Source of the DNA: Sulfurimonas sp.
Lineage (GTDB): Bacteria > Campylobacterota > Campylobacteria > Campylobacterales > Sulfurimonadaceae
Length of the DNA stretch: 23,296 nucleotides
Direction of reading: 5' to 3'
Assembly: GCA_030646745.1 (NCBI GenBank)
Contig: JAUSKV010000080.1
Span: forward strand, 1-23,296
Below, piece by piece: positions 17,327-23,296 of this stretch (position 1 is the first letter of the stretch; the number at the start of each line of letters is the position of its first letter). Made by a program: the position numbers and the translations under genes. The notes below the pieces were generated by a model, which was not told the origin of the DNA, searched no databases, and worked only from the letters and a program-made list of their open reading frames with translations.

Positions 17327-18313
17327 TTAGAGTCCAAAATAGAAACTATCTTGTGGTAATTTTTCGCCTATACTTTTAGGGTCTTCTTCTTTAAGTACAT
17401 TAAAGAAAAACTCCAAATCTTTTTTTGCATCAACAGCGTTTACACTTTTAAGTCTTACATGCGCGATAGAATCACTTACTCCCTCTTCGTTTAACATGTC
17501 AAGCGTTTTTACAACCAACTTTCCAGCTTCTTTAGGGTTAGAGATATACCAGCGTAAAGCTTTGTCATACTCTTCTTGAAATCTTTGTATGACATGTTTA
17601 TCTTTCATACGACCCATAACTGCAATACCTGCTTGTGGAATATCACCTGTGGTATTAAATATTTTAGCCCACTCTTCTTGCAAATCAACACTTCTGAACA
17701 AATCAGGCGCAACTACGCTAATAGGAAAAGATTTTGTTTTACGAAGAGCTATAGAGATAGCAGGTTCAGCTAAAAGTGCGTGGTCGATTCTTCTCATAAT
17801 CAACATCTGCATAGCGTCAATAGGGCTTGCAACATAAACAAGCTCAAAATCTTTTTTTGGGTCTAAACCTTCTTTTTTTAGGAGATGGCTAAATACAATA
17901 TCTGGCATATCCCCACGAAAAGGAACAGCTATTTTTTTACCCTTAAAATCTTTAAGAGTTTTGAGAGAATTATCACGGCTTATCATCCCTAATATTCCCC
18001 AAACAGAGACATTTAAGAGCTTTATGTCTATCCCTTTGTTGTTTAAAATAGCTGCAGTGTTTGTAGGAACAGCTAAAAAATCAACATCGCTTTTTATAGC
18101 TAAAGCACGAAGCTCATCAGGATTTTTCCATAGTTTAAACTCAATTTTATCTGCTACATCTTTGAGAGCATTTGTCTCTATCATGCGCAAAATCGGATGT
18201 GAAACAGAAGCAAATGGACCAGCTATGACTATTTTGTCTAACTTCTCCTCGGCATGAAGAACACTTGTGCCAAGTAGCATCAATGCAAAAAAACTGTAAA
18301 TAAAACTTTTCAT
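17327..18313 (-). CDS. ABC transporter substrate-binding protein, NMT1/NitT-TauT type
   Basis: The 328-residue protein carries a signal peptide (MKSFIYSFFALMLLGTSVLHA) and a two-lobe binding-protein fold of the NMT1/THI5 or SsuA/TauA class. The features IVIAGPFASVSHPILRMIE, DVDFLAVPTNTAAILNNKG, LKDFKGKKIAVPFRGDMPD and ALLAEPAIS are typical. It delivers an unknown ligand to the permease in the periplasm. It has its own promoter with a class II FNR-type site (18345-18386). It is the first gene of binding protein-permease-ATPase-nnrS, and lies 75 bp after the porin-like gene on the same strand. Confidence 0.87.
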   Translation of the reverse strand: MKSFIYSFFALMLLGTSVLHAEEKLDKIVIAGPFASVSHPILRMIETNALKDVADKIEFKLWKNPDELRALAIKSDVDFLAVPTNTAAILNNKGIDIKLLNVSVWGILGMISRDNSLKTLKDFKGKKIAVPFRGDMPDIVFSHLLKKEGLDPKKDFELVYVASPIDAMQMLIMRRIDHALLAEPAISIALRKTKSFPISVVAPDLFRSVDLQEEWAKIFNTTGDIPQAGIAVMGRMKDKHVIQRFQEEYDKALRWYISNPKEAGKLVVKTLDMLNEEGVSDSIAHVRLKSVNAVDAKKDLEFFFNVLKEEDPKSIGEKLPQDSFYFGL

Positions 18314-18344
18314 AATTAAACTTCCTCTAAAAAATAATTTCCAA

Positions 18345-18386
18345 ATATTACTGATTTTGATATTAATTATCGTTGATATTAATCAA
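18345..18386 (-). promoter_or_regulatory. Class II FNR-type promoter of the ABC-nnrS operon
   Basis: TTGAT-N4-ATCAA at 18373-18386 matches the FNR consensus perfectly. Its centre (18379.5) is 29.5 bp from the first base of a TAATAT hexamer (18350-18345), exactly the spacing of a class II promoter with the activator centred at -41.5. The predicted start is near 18338, 25 nt before the binding-protein ATG. A second, imperfect TTGATATTAATTAT lies one 16-bp period away at 18357-18370. Confidence 0.7.
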
Positions 18387-18388
18387 GC

Positions 18389-19336
18389 TTAAAAAAGATA
18401 TCCCATTCTTACGATAAATCTCTTTTTTTCAAGTGGTTGGTACTCTTTTAAATCATAATTTGTTAAAAATGATACACCTACGCCAAAATGAATTTTTGGT
18501 TTGCCAAAAGGCAAAAATTCTATTTGAGGTGTTATGTAACCCGCACTTCCACTGAATGCTTTAAATGGAAGCATTGATCTCAGCTGTGCATTTGTGTCAC
18601 TTCCCATGTCTGTGGTGGAGTTATATTTAAAGTTATATTCAATACCAAGATTTATTTGGTTTGTAATAGCTTTTACAGTAGATACATCTAAACTTATTTC
18701 ATTCCCAAAATCATAATCATTATGTGCTTTTGGTCTGTATGTGTACATGGCATGAGTATCAACTCTCCAACTTTCATCAAACATATAGGAGAGTCCAGTG
18801 CCAAACATATACTCAAACTCTCCTGTTCCCATCTGTGTGGGCATAGGCGTATTAACTCCCGAAGCAAATGCGGGTGCTTTTTTAAAACCGCTATCCGTAG
18901 AACCAGTTGGAAGTTTGATTCCACCATCAAGAGAGAGTTGAAATCCATACTCACTCATAGGCAATAGAACATGCCTTGCGATGACAGTTAAATCACCAAT
19001 ACCGCTATTGTCTATGGATACATTATTCGCTCCAAGTTTTGCTGTTGCTTCTATATTTTTGTAGGGAAGAATAACGCCGACACTTGTTGTGTCACTTAAA
19101 CCATACATAAGCTCAAGCATTGTTATCTTCGCTGTAGCATCCAAGTTTTCTTTGTTTTTTACCTCGTCTTTGCCATTAAACATGCTGTCTCTATCAAACG
19201 CAATATATTTCAAACCCATTTTTAATTTTCCATCGGGCAATACCGTTGCTCCACCTTTAGAATTTATTGCAGGAATTACATCTGCAATAAGTAAAATAGG
19301 AGCTATCAGAAGTGAAGTTAATATAATCTTTTTCAT
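18389..19336 (-). CDS. Outer-membrane porin/transporter-like beta-barrel
   Basis: The 315-residue protein has a signal peptide (MKKIILTSLLIAPILLIA) followed by alternating hydrophobic/polar beta strands and a C-terminal aromatic (RFIVRMGYLF), all typical of an outer-membrane barrel. Features such as YGLSDTTSVGVILPY, GDLTVIARH and GGIKLPTGSTDSG recall the 'transporter/phenol MetA-like' outer-membrane family. It lies upstream of and on the same strand as the ABC operon, which has its own promoter, so it may provide the outer-membrane entry for the same ligand. A 51-nt palindrome-centred element ends 30 nt upstream of its ATG. Confidence 0.75.
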   Translation of the reverse strand: MKKIILTSLLIAPILLIADVIPAINSKGGATVLPDGKLKMGLKYIAFDRDSMFNGKDEVKNKENLDATAKITMLELMYGLSDTTSVGVILPYKNIEATAKLGANNVSIDNSGIGDLTVIARHVLLPMSEYGFQLSLDGGIKLPTGSTDSGFKKAPAFASGVNTPMPTQMGTGEFEYMFGTGLSYMFDESWRVDTHAMYTYRPKAHNDYDFGNEISLDVSTVKAITNQINLGIEYNFKYNSTTDMGSDTNAQLRSMLPFKAFSGSAGYITPQIEFLPFGKPKIHFGVGVSFLTNYDLKEYQPLEKKRFIVRMGYLF

Positions 19337-19366
19337 TTTATTTTCTCGTTTAATTTATTTTTTTTG

Positions 19367-19417
19367 ATTTTACGCACTCAAACGAACTCGTTCGTTTGAG
19401 TGGCAGGAACAAATGTC
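19367..19417 (-). repeat. 51-nt palindrome-centred element, copy 2
   Basis: This holds a perfect 12-bp stem (19375-19386 with 19391-19402) around a 4-nt loop. On the minus strand it aligns without gaps to 318-368. One differing stem pair, A-T in copy 1 and C-G here, keeps pairing. It ends 30 nt upstream of the porin-like ATG, in the same relative orientation as copy 1 to the ferritin gene. No T-run follows on either strand. Confidence 0.7.
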
Positions 19418-19597
19418 TTTTGTAGTTATTTTAATTGCTGTTTAGGAGAATAAATAGCTAATCGTTTTTTATATATAAGTGCCAATAAACGCACTCTTCA
19501 TTTATATATAATTGTTTTTGTACAATGCTTTAAGCATCTTCATATGTACATTTTTTTAAACCTCTATTGTGTTCATTAATTCCAAATTGGAACAGAC

Positions 19598-19642
19598 TTA
19601 CTTAAAAATGAGTGTGACTGTTAATATTATTTTTTTTATCAT
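19598..19642 (-). pseudogene. Truncated signal-peptide-like ORF (14 codons)
   Basis: An ideal AAGGAG four bases before the ATG at 19642 introduces MIKKIILTVTLIFK and then TAA. The N-terminus looks like the start of a signal peptide, but the frame stops at once and no clear continuation is seen. It is probably the 5' stub of a lost exported-protein gene. Confidence 0.35.
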
Positions 19643-19667
19643 TTATCTCCTTATTTATATTTTTTTC

Positions 19668-19742
19668 TTACATAAAGAACAAAACATTCATCTTTGAACT
19701 AGCTAGTAAACGAGTTATTACTTTGTTAAATAATTTTGTCAT
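19668..19742 (-). CDS. Tiny ORF (24 aa), second in the Fur-box unit
   Basis: An AGGAG-type site lies just upstream of the ATG at 19742; the frame encodes a 24-residue basic, hydrophobic peptide (MTKLFNKVITRLLASSKMNV...). It begins 9 bp after the stop of the 53-residue ORF. I do not recognise it. It may be a real small membrane peptide or a gene stub. Confidence 0.3.
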   Translation of the reverse strand: MTKLFNKVITRLLASSKMNVLFFM

Positions 19743-19751
19743 CTCTTTCTC

Positions 19752-19913
19752 CTAAAGTAAAGATTTTGTTATTTTAAATACCTGTTGTTGAGATATGTCT
19801 TTATATCTCATAGAGACTATTCTCATAATAGGACACAGCATCTTTTTTGACTTGCTATATCCAGATTTTTTAATTATGCTCTCTATCTCTGATTTGAGTT
19901 GTATGTCCGACAT
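19752..19913 (-). CDS. Small hypothetical protein (53 aa) behind Fur-type boxes
   Basis: The ATG at 19913 follows a purine-rich AAGGAAAG site and opens 53 codons ending in TAG. The product is basic (SIIKKSGYSKSKKMLCPIMR) with one cysteine and no membrane segment. I do not recognise it. It lies directly downstream of a promoter overlapped by a Fur-type box, and is followed by two even shorter ORFs with good ribosome binding sites. Either it is a genuine small iron-stress protein or it is what remains of an eroded operon. Confidence 0.45.
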   Translation of the reverse strand: MSDIQLKSEIESIIKKSGYSKSKKMLCPIMRIVSMRYKDISQQQVFKITKSLL

Positions 19914-19928
19914 CTTTTCTTTCCTTAT

Positions 19929-20001
19929 TGATAATCATTTTCAACTATAAAATTCTACTATTACTTTTCTTTAGGATATATTAAATTGATAATCAATTTC
20001 A
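19929..20001 (-). promoter_or_regulatory. Two Fur-type boxes and a promoter
   Basis: On the minus strand TGAAAATGATTATCA (19943-19929) differs from the 7-1-7 Fur consensus TGATAATnATTATCA at one position; a second box at 20001-19987 also resembles it with about two differences. A -10-like TATAGT (19949-19944) touches the first box, which would therefore cover the transcription start ahead of the 53-residue ORF. Confidence 0.55.
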
Positions 20002-20026
20002 TTTATCCTAAAAATGTTAAGGTTAA

Positions 20027-20149
20027 TTTTTAATCTAAGAGGCACAAAAGGGAGTTTACGGGTAGCTTTGGATTTGGCTTAAGAATGAGATTATTGTTTT
20101 AGATGTGAGATACATGGGCAAAAATTCACCGCTTTTAAATCCACATGTG
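20027..20149 (+). pseudogene. Decayed copy of the murB 3' end
   Basis: Positions 20027-20149 align without gaps to 13579-13701 of murB, with 104 of 123 bases identical by my count. In the murB frame the copy reads EAQKGVY, a stop, WIWLKNEIIVLD and NSPLLNPHV, with a TAA and a TAG where murB has CAA and CAG. Nothing murB-like is visible upstream of 20027, so only the last 41 codons are present. Partial similarity seems to resume after a 38-nt insertion at TAGTAGCG (20188; compare 13702). Confidence 0.85.
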
Positions 20150-20242
20150 CGGTGAGCGCTAGTGAGGACGCGTGTCCGTACGCCATATAGTAGCGTAGGA
20201 TGAATGCCCTTGGGGTACCAAGCATAACATGTGGAGTGGTTT

Positions 20243-21010
20243 CTAAAAACGAAGCAATAAGCCTGCATAGACTCCGGAAAAACTTAAGTCCATAGTGGCA
20301 TTTGTACTGCCCTCTTCATCAATCTTAATCTTTTGAACTCTATATCCAACTTCCAGTGCCGGCTGAACAATCGGCATAAAGTCGAGTGTATAATCAACTT
20401 TTGCTCTAAAATCATAGATACTGCTTGAGTTGTATCCAATATATTTCAAATCCGACTCAAGACCTATATTTGTAGATGGAATCTGAACTCTTGCTCTTGC
20501 GTATAAAAGAGGAATTGCAAGAGAGGTTGATTCGCTGTATGAAGTGTTTACAACTCCATTAATTGTCATATTTCCTGTCGCCTCATAAGAGACGTTTGTA
20601 GCTTTAACATCAATACCCAAATCTATCGTTATCCAAGGCATATTATCTAAGATATTGTAATAAGGAATAATGTCAAACTGTTTCATCTCTAAAGTGCTGT
20701 TTGCCGTAGTGGCGACGCTAAACTCTTTGAATGAACCTGTTGCTTCACCGCTATTCTTGACATTTGTATATTCAACTCTTAGGTTTGGAAGAATAGGAAT
20801 TGGATGTTTTACAAGCAGCCATGCGTAGCCATTTGTTTCATCTTTCTCTAAAGATTTGTCGTTACCTGTCCCACCGCTTGATGATTAGGTAATTTCACCG
20901 CTCGCTTTTTGTGCCCATGCACCGACACCCATCTCAACTCTTGCTATATCTGCAGTAGCAACAGTTGCAAAAATAGCCCCACATGCCACGATTGATAAGA
21001 TTTTTTTCAT
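20243..21010 (-). pseudogene. Outer-membrane beta-barrel protein (TIGR04219-like), interrupted by TAA
   Basis: A good GGAG site six bases before the ATG at 21010 starts MKKILSIVACGAIFATVATA, a signal peptide, followed by DIARVEMGVGAWAQKASGEIT. Codon 42 is TAA (20885-20887); after it the same frame continues (SSSGGTGND, YAWLLVKHPIPILPNLRVEYT) to a C-terminal barrel strand ending LLLRF. The whole reads as a 255-residue barrel of the TIGR04219-like type, whose members have W-K-SG and 'P-lLPNl+v' motifs near these places. A TAT/TAC tyrosine codon would fit at the stop. Internal restart at the ATG at 20686 would lack a signal peptide, so the gene is probably inactive if the stop is real. Confidence 0.8.
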
Positions 21011-21086
21011 AGTGAACTCCATAAATTAATATGAATCATTGTATCAAAGAGTTTTATAAAGAGTGTTTAAAGTACGGGAGTTGTTA

Positions 21087-21110
21087 TTTTAGGGCAAAAA
21101 AGCCCTAAAA
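21087..21110. terminator. Hairpin downstream of tpx
   Basis: TTTTAGGGC (21087-21095) and GCCCTAAAA (21102-21110) form a perfect 9-bp stem around six A's. It lies 22 bp after the tpx stop and before the beta-barrel gene's start. No separate U-run follows on the minus strand, so it may act as a weak terminator or a 3'-end stabiliser. Confidence 0.5.
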
Positions 21111-21131
21111 CAGGAGAAAAGAGAGTAGAAA

Positions 21132-21635
21132 TTATTTAACGGCAGCCATTGCAGCGTCGTAGTTTGGTTCTTCTGTGATTTCCGGAACGATTTCTTTGTA
21201 CGTAACAACGCCATCCGCGTCAACTACAAAGATTGCTCTACATGTTACACCGGCTAAAACTGAACCGCCAAGTAAAACACCGTAAGCATTTGCAAAGTCT
21301 TTGTTTCTGAAGTCTGAAGTAACAGTTAGTTTGTCGATTCCCTCAGCTGCACAAAATCTGCCGGAAGCAAACGGTAAATCTAAAGATACGATTGTAGCTT
21401 TAACACCCTCTAACGAAGCAACTTTAGCGTTGAAATTACGAGTTTCAGTAGCACATACACCCGTGTCAAGTGAAGGAACAACGATGATTAATTGCTTAAC
21501 GCCCTGAGCACCACCCACTACAACATCACCTAAACCGACTGAATTTACAACTATAACCTCTGGCGCTTTATCACCAACATTTACTTCATTTCCTAATAAT
21601 TCTAAGTCTGTACCCTTGAATTTTGTAGTTGCCAT
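21132..21635 (-). CDS. tpx: Thiol peroxidase (Tpx)
   Basis: This 167-residue peroxiredoxin reduces hydrogen peroxide and alkyl peroxides using thioredoxin. The peroxidatic cysteine C61 is in PSLDTGVCATETRNFN and the resolving cysteine C95 in FASGRFCAAEGI, the same spacing as in E. coli Tpx (atypical 2-Cys). The N-terminus FKGTDLELLGNEVNVGDKAPE is typical, and the length is full. It is transcribed alone between a hairpin at 21087-21110 and a leader containing one arm of a 14-bp inverted repeat. AGGGAG is the ribosome binding site. Confidence 0.95.
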   Translation of the reverse strand: MATTKFKGTDLELLGNEVNVGDKAPEVIVVNSVGLGDVVVGGAQGVKQLIIVVPSLDTGVCATETRNFNAKVASLEGVKATIVSLDLPFASGRFCAAEGIDKLTVTSDFRNKDFANAYGVLLGGSVLAGVTCRAIFVVDADGVVTYKEIVPEITEEPNYDAAMAAVK

Positions 21636-21686
21636 TTTAGCTCCCTAGTTTGATTTGTTCAATTTTACCAAAAAAAATTCTTTTAC

Positions 21687-21761
21687 AAGAGACCTTTTCT
21701 GTTGTTGAAAGAAGTATATTTTAAATCGGATAATTTAACTCTTAATTAGAAAAGGTCTCTT
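21687..21761. repeat. 14-bp perfect inverted repeat upstream of tpx
   Basis: AAGAGACCTTTTCT (21687-21700) and AGAAAAGGTCTCTT (21748-21761) are exact reverse complements separated by 47 nt in the tsaD-tpx gap. In the minus-strand transcript the second arm is followed by an eight-U stretch after about 10 nt. It might be a tsaD terminator with a long loop, a regulatory leader, or a small relic element. Confidence 0.6.
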
Positions 21762-21783
21762 TTGAGATAAGATTTAATTAAGT

Positions 21784-22761
21784 TTATAGCTGACTTTTAG
21801 GTGAAATATCAAGCGCATTTAAAGAGCTAAATATCTCTTTTTCATACATCTCAACCGCTACTCTGCCTATCATTGCCGCATTATCGGAGCAGTACTTCAA
21901 CTCACTCAGAAGCAATGAAGCTCCATGGGGTTTGAGCAACTCTTCTATCTGAGAACGAAGGTAAAGATTTGCACTCGCCCCACCTACAATCGCAAAACTT
22001 TGAGGTGGATTTGTAAGGAAATATTTTTTTAGTTTATGAATGATATGCGCCGTCGCTACATGCTCAAACGAAGCTGCAATATCTGCATAATCCTCTTGTG
22101 TACCATTTTCAACCGCAAGCCTGACGGCATTTTTTAGCCCAGAATAGGAGAAAGCAATAATTGGAGTTCGCATAAGCGGAATGGTAAAGTTATACTTTTT
22201 TCTCTCTCCGCTCATTGCGAGTTTTTCTATGAGCGGTCCACCGGGATAGCCAAGCCCCATCATCTTTGCAACTTTGTCAAAGCTCTCGCCAAAACTGTCA
22301 TCCATGCTTTTTGCAACCGTACTGATTTCGTTGAGGCTTTTGACTTCCATCACCTGCGTATGCCCTCCGGAGACCAATAAAACTGTAAGCGGAAAGTGCG
22401 TCTCTTTTTCTATAAAGAGAGAGTAGATATGCCCGACCAGATGATTGACTCCGATAAGAGGAATGCCAAGTGCGACGGAGATAGCTTTCGCCATTGTAAC
22501 GCCCTCAATAAGGGTAACGGCAAGTCCGGGAGAAGAGGTAACTGCTACAGCTTTGAGTTTATCAAAGTAAGGTTTACACTCTTCCAGAATTTTTGGCAAC
22601 GCCTCCGCATGAAGCCTTGCCGCTAGCTCCGGAACCACACCACCATACACCGAGTGCTCCAACTCCTGAGAGATTTTTTTATGAAACAGAAGCTTACATG
22701 TTGCTATCTCTGTAATCGCTATAGCGCTGTCATCGCAGCTGCTCTCGATGCTTAATATCAT
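21784..22761 (-). CDS. tsaD: tRNA threonylcarbamoyladenosine transferase TsaD
   Basis: TsaD (formerly Gcp/YgjD) transfers the threonylcarbamoyl group to A37 of ANN-decoding tRNAs. The 325-residue protein has the ASKHA-fold features: [16 protein letters not shown], the metal-binding pair H107 and H111 ([11 protein letters not shown]), [56 protein letters not shown] and CSDNAAMIG. The length is typical. Its ATG overlaps the methyltransferase stop (TAATG), indicating coupled translation. Confidence 0.96.
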   Translation of the reverse strand: MILSIESSCDDSAIAITEIATCKLLFHKKISQELEHSVYGGVVPELAARLHAEALPKILEECKPYFDKLKAVAVTSSPGLAVTLIEGVTMAKAISVALGIPLIGVNHLVGHIYSLFIEKETHFPLTVLLVSGGHTQVMEVKSLNEISTVAKSMDDSFGESFDKVAKMMGLGYPGGPLIEKLAMSGERKKYNFTIPLMRTPIIAFSYSGLKNAVRLAVENGTQEDYADIAASFEHVATAHIIHKLKKYFLTNPPQSFAIVGGASANLYLRSQIEELLKPHGASLLLSELKYCSDNAAMIGRVAVEMYEKEIFSSLNALDISPKSQL

Positions 22762-23296
22762 TATCTCTTCTCCAAAATGTGCAGATACTCAAATGTCCTA
22801 TCTGCCATGTGTTTTCTGTTTTCTGTCTTATCCGCTTTGAATCTTTGATACTCTTTCTTTTGCAAATCATATTTACCGTATTTTGACATAATATTTTTTA
22901 CATCCTCTTCGCTCATGAGACCCTCATTATTGTAACTCAAAAAAATGTATTGAAACTTCGCATTCTTGATTAACTCCTCAAAGCTTGCATGCACTTCTTG
23001 CTTTTTAGAATAATCTGAGCGATTGTACTCTCTTAGCCCGGTTTTACCCTTTGGAATAAAATCATCATACTGCGTGATTGTGTTTAACATGTGGTAATTC
23101 GCACTATATTGTCTCTGATTGTAAGGCGGGTCAAGATACAAAATATCCCCCTCAATCTCTTTGATAAGTTCATTGCTGTCACGATTGAAAACCAAATGCG
23201 TTTTGCCATTTTCTAAAAAGTGTGCAGGTTCTAAAACCAACTCTTTTAATGCAGACTTTTTAACATGTTTTAAAAACGCCCCATAAACTGATGCAG
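22761..23296 (-). CDS. D12-class adenine-specific DNA methyltransferase (partial)
   Basis: The frame is open to the window edge, so the gene begins upstream; 177 residues of the C-terminal part are visible. They include [21 protein letters not shown] and the catalytic motif IV DPPY ([21 protein letters not shown]), then [19 protein letters not shown] and a final [12 protein letters not shown]. This is the Dam/D12 class, which makes N6-methyladenine. The S-adenosylmethionine-binding N-terminus is outside the window. A TTG at 23240 has no special claim as start because homology continues upstream of it. Whether it is solitary or part of a restriction system cannot be told here; its neighbour tsaD is a housekeeping gene. 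Confidence 0.85.
   Translation of the reverse strand, partial: ASVYGAFLKHVKKSALKELVLEPAHFLENGKTHLVFNRDSNELIKEIEGDILYLDPPYNQRQYSANYHMLNTITQYDDFIPKGKTGLREYNRSDYSKKQEVHASFEELIKNAKFQYIFLSYNNEGLMSEEDVKNIMSKYGKYDLQKKEYQRFKADKTENRKHMADRTFEYLHILEKR

Larger units (their letters stand above)
19403..20026. other. Gene-poor stretch with relic-like small ORFs
   Basis: Apart from three tiny minus-strand ORFs (53, 24 and 14 codons), two Fur-type boxes and a 13-nt palindrome (TTCCAAATTGGAA, 19580-19592), I see no coding or RNA gene here. It is strongly AT-rich. It looks like the remains of a small iron-regulated operon plus flanking debris. Confidence 0.5.

Noticed and set aside
19580..19592. TTCCAAATTGGAA palindrome as an operator
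   Set aside because: It is perfect but short, lies in AT-rich relic DNA, and has no promoter or intact gene nearby to regulate.
20056..20268. 70-residue minus-strand frame across the murB relic
   Set aside because: It crosses the murB-derived fossil in antisense and overlaps the end of the beta-barrel gene; no start signal or family likeness.

Overview
The window looks like the chromosome of a low-GC campylobacterotal (epsilonproteobacterial) bacterium, most like a Sulfurimonas-type sulfur or nitrate metaboliser. The signs are a recA-eno-(small FtsB-like protein)-AMIN-domain run that I recall from Campylobacter jejuni (the AMIN member being the glycoprotein CgpA), mqnD of the futalosine menaquinone route, fliQ linked to a short murB, NnrS, and the frequent use of TAATG/ATGA stop-start overlaps. 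No mobile element, CRISPR array, rRNA or tRNA was seen.

Layout. 1-904 (+): an iron/oxidative-stress cluster with the tail of a rubrerythrin, a BFD-like [2Fe-2S] protein and a Dps-like ferritin. 914-4953 (-): an RND exporter encoded as two consecutive half-proteins in one frame, behind an unrecognised membrane-anchored protein. 5163-8232 (+): a secreted MORN/YwqK-repeat protein, a MotA/TolQ/ExbB-like channel, a MotB/OmpA-like partner with a long coiled coil, and a small overlapping ORF. Together these look like an orphan ion-driven motor of unknown function. 8237-11544 (-): recA, eno, an FtsB/DivIC-like protein and an AMIN protein. 11747-13704 (+): mqnD, fliQ, murB. 13897-19336 (-): a CX5R phosphatase, NnrS, a NitT/TauT-type ABC transporter (ATPase, permease, binding protein) and an outer-membrane porin-like protein. 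19337-20242: an almost gene-free stretch holding Fur boxes, tiny ORFs and a decayed copy of the murB 3' end. 20243-23296 (-): a nonsense-interrupted outer-membrane beta-barrel gene, tpx, tsaD and the C-terminal part of a D12-class adenine methyltransferase.

How it works together. The ABC-NnrS operon has a perfect FNR-type box placed exactly for a class II promoter, so it is probably switched on anaerobically, in keeping with nitrogen-oxide metabolism. Two 51-nt elements, each built round a 28-nt palindrome, lie in the same orientation just upstream of the ferritin gene and the porin gene; they look like a shared cis-regulatory element or a small dispersed repeat. Three genes (recA, the RND exporter, the beta-barrel protein) each continue in frame past a single stop codon into clearly homologous sequence. 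This is striking for 23 kb and is either real gene decay or sequence error. Family names rest on reading motifs in the translated sequences; no database search was possible.
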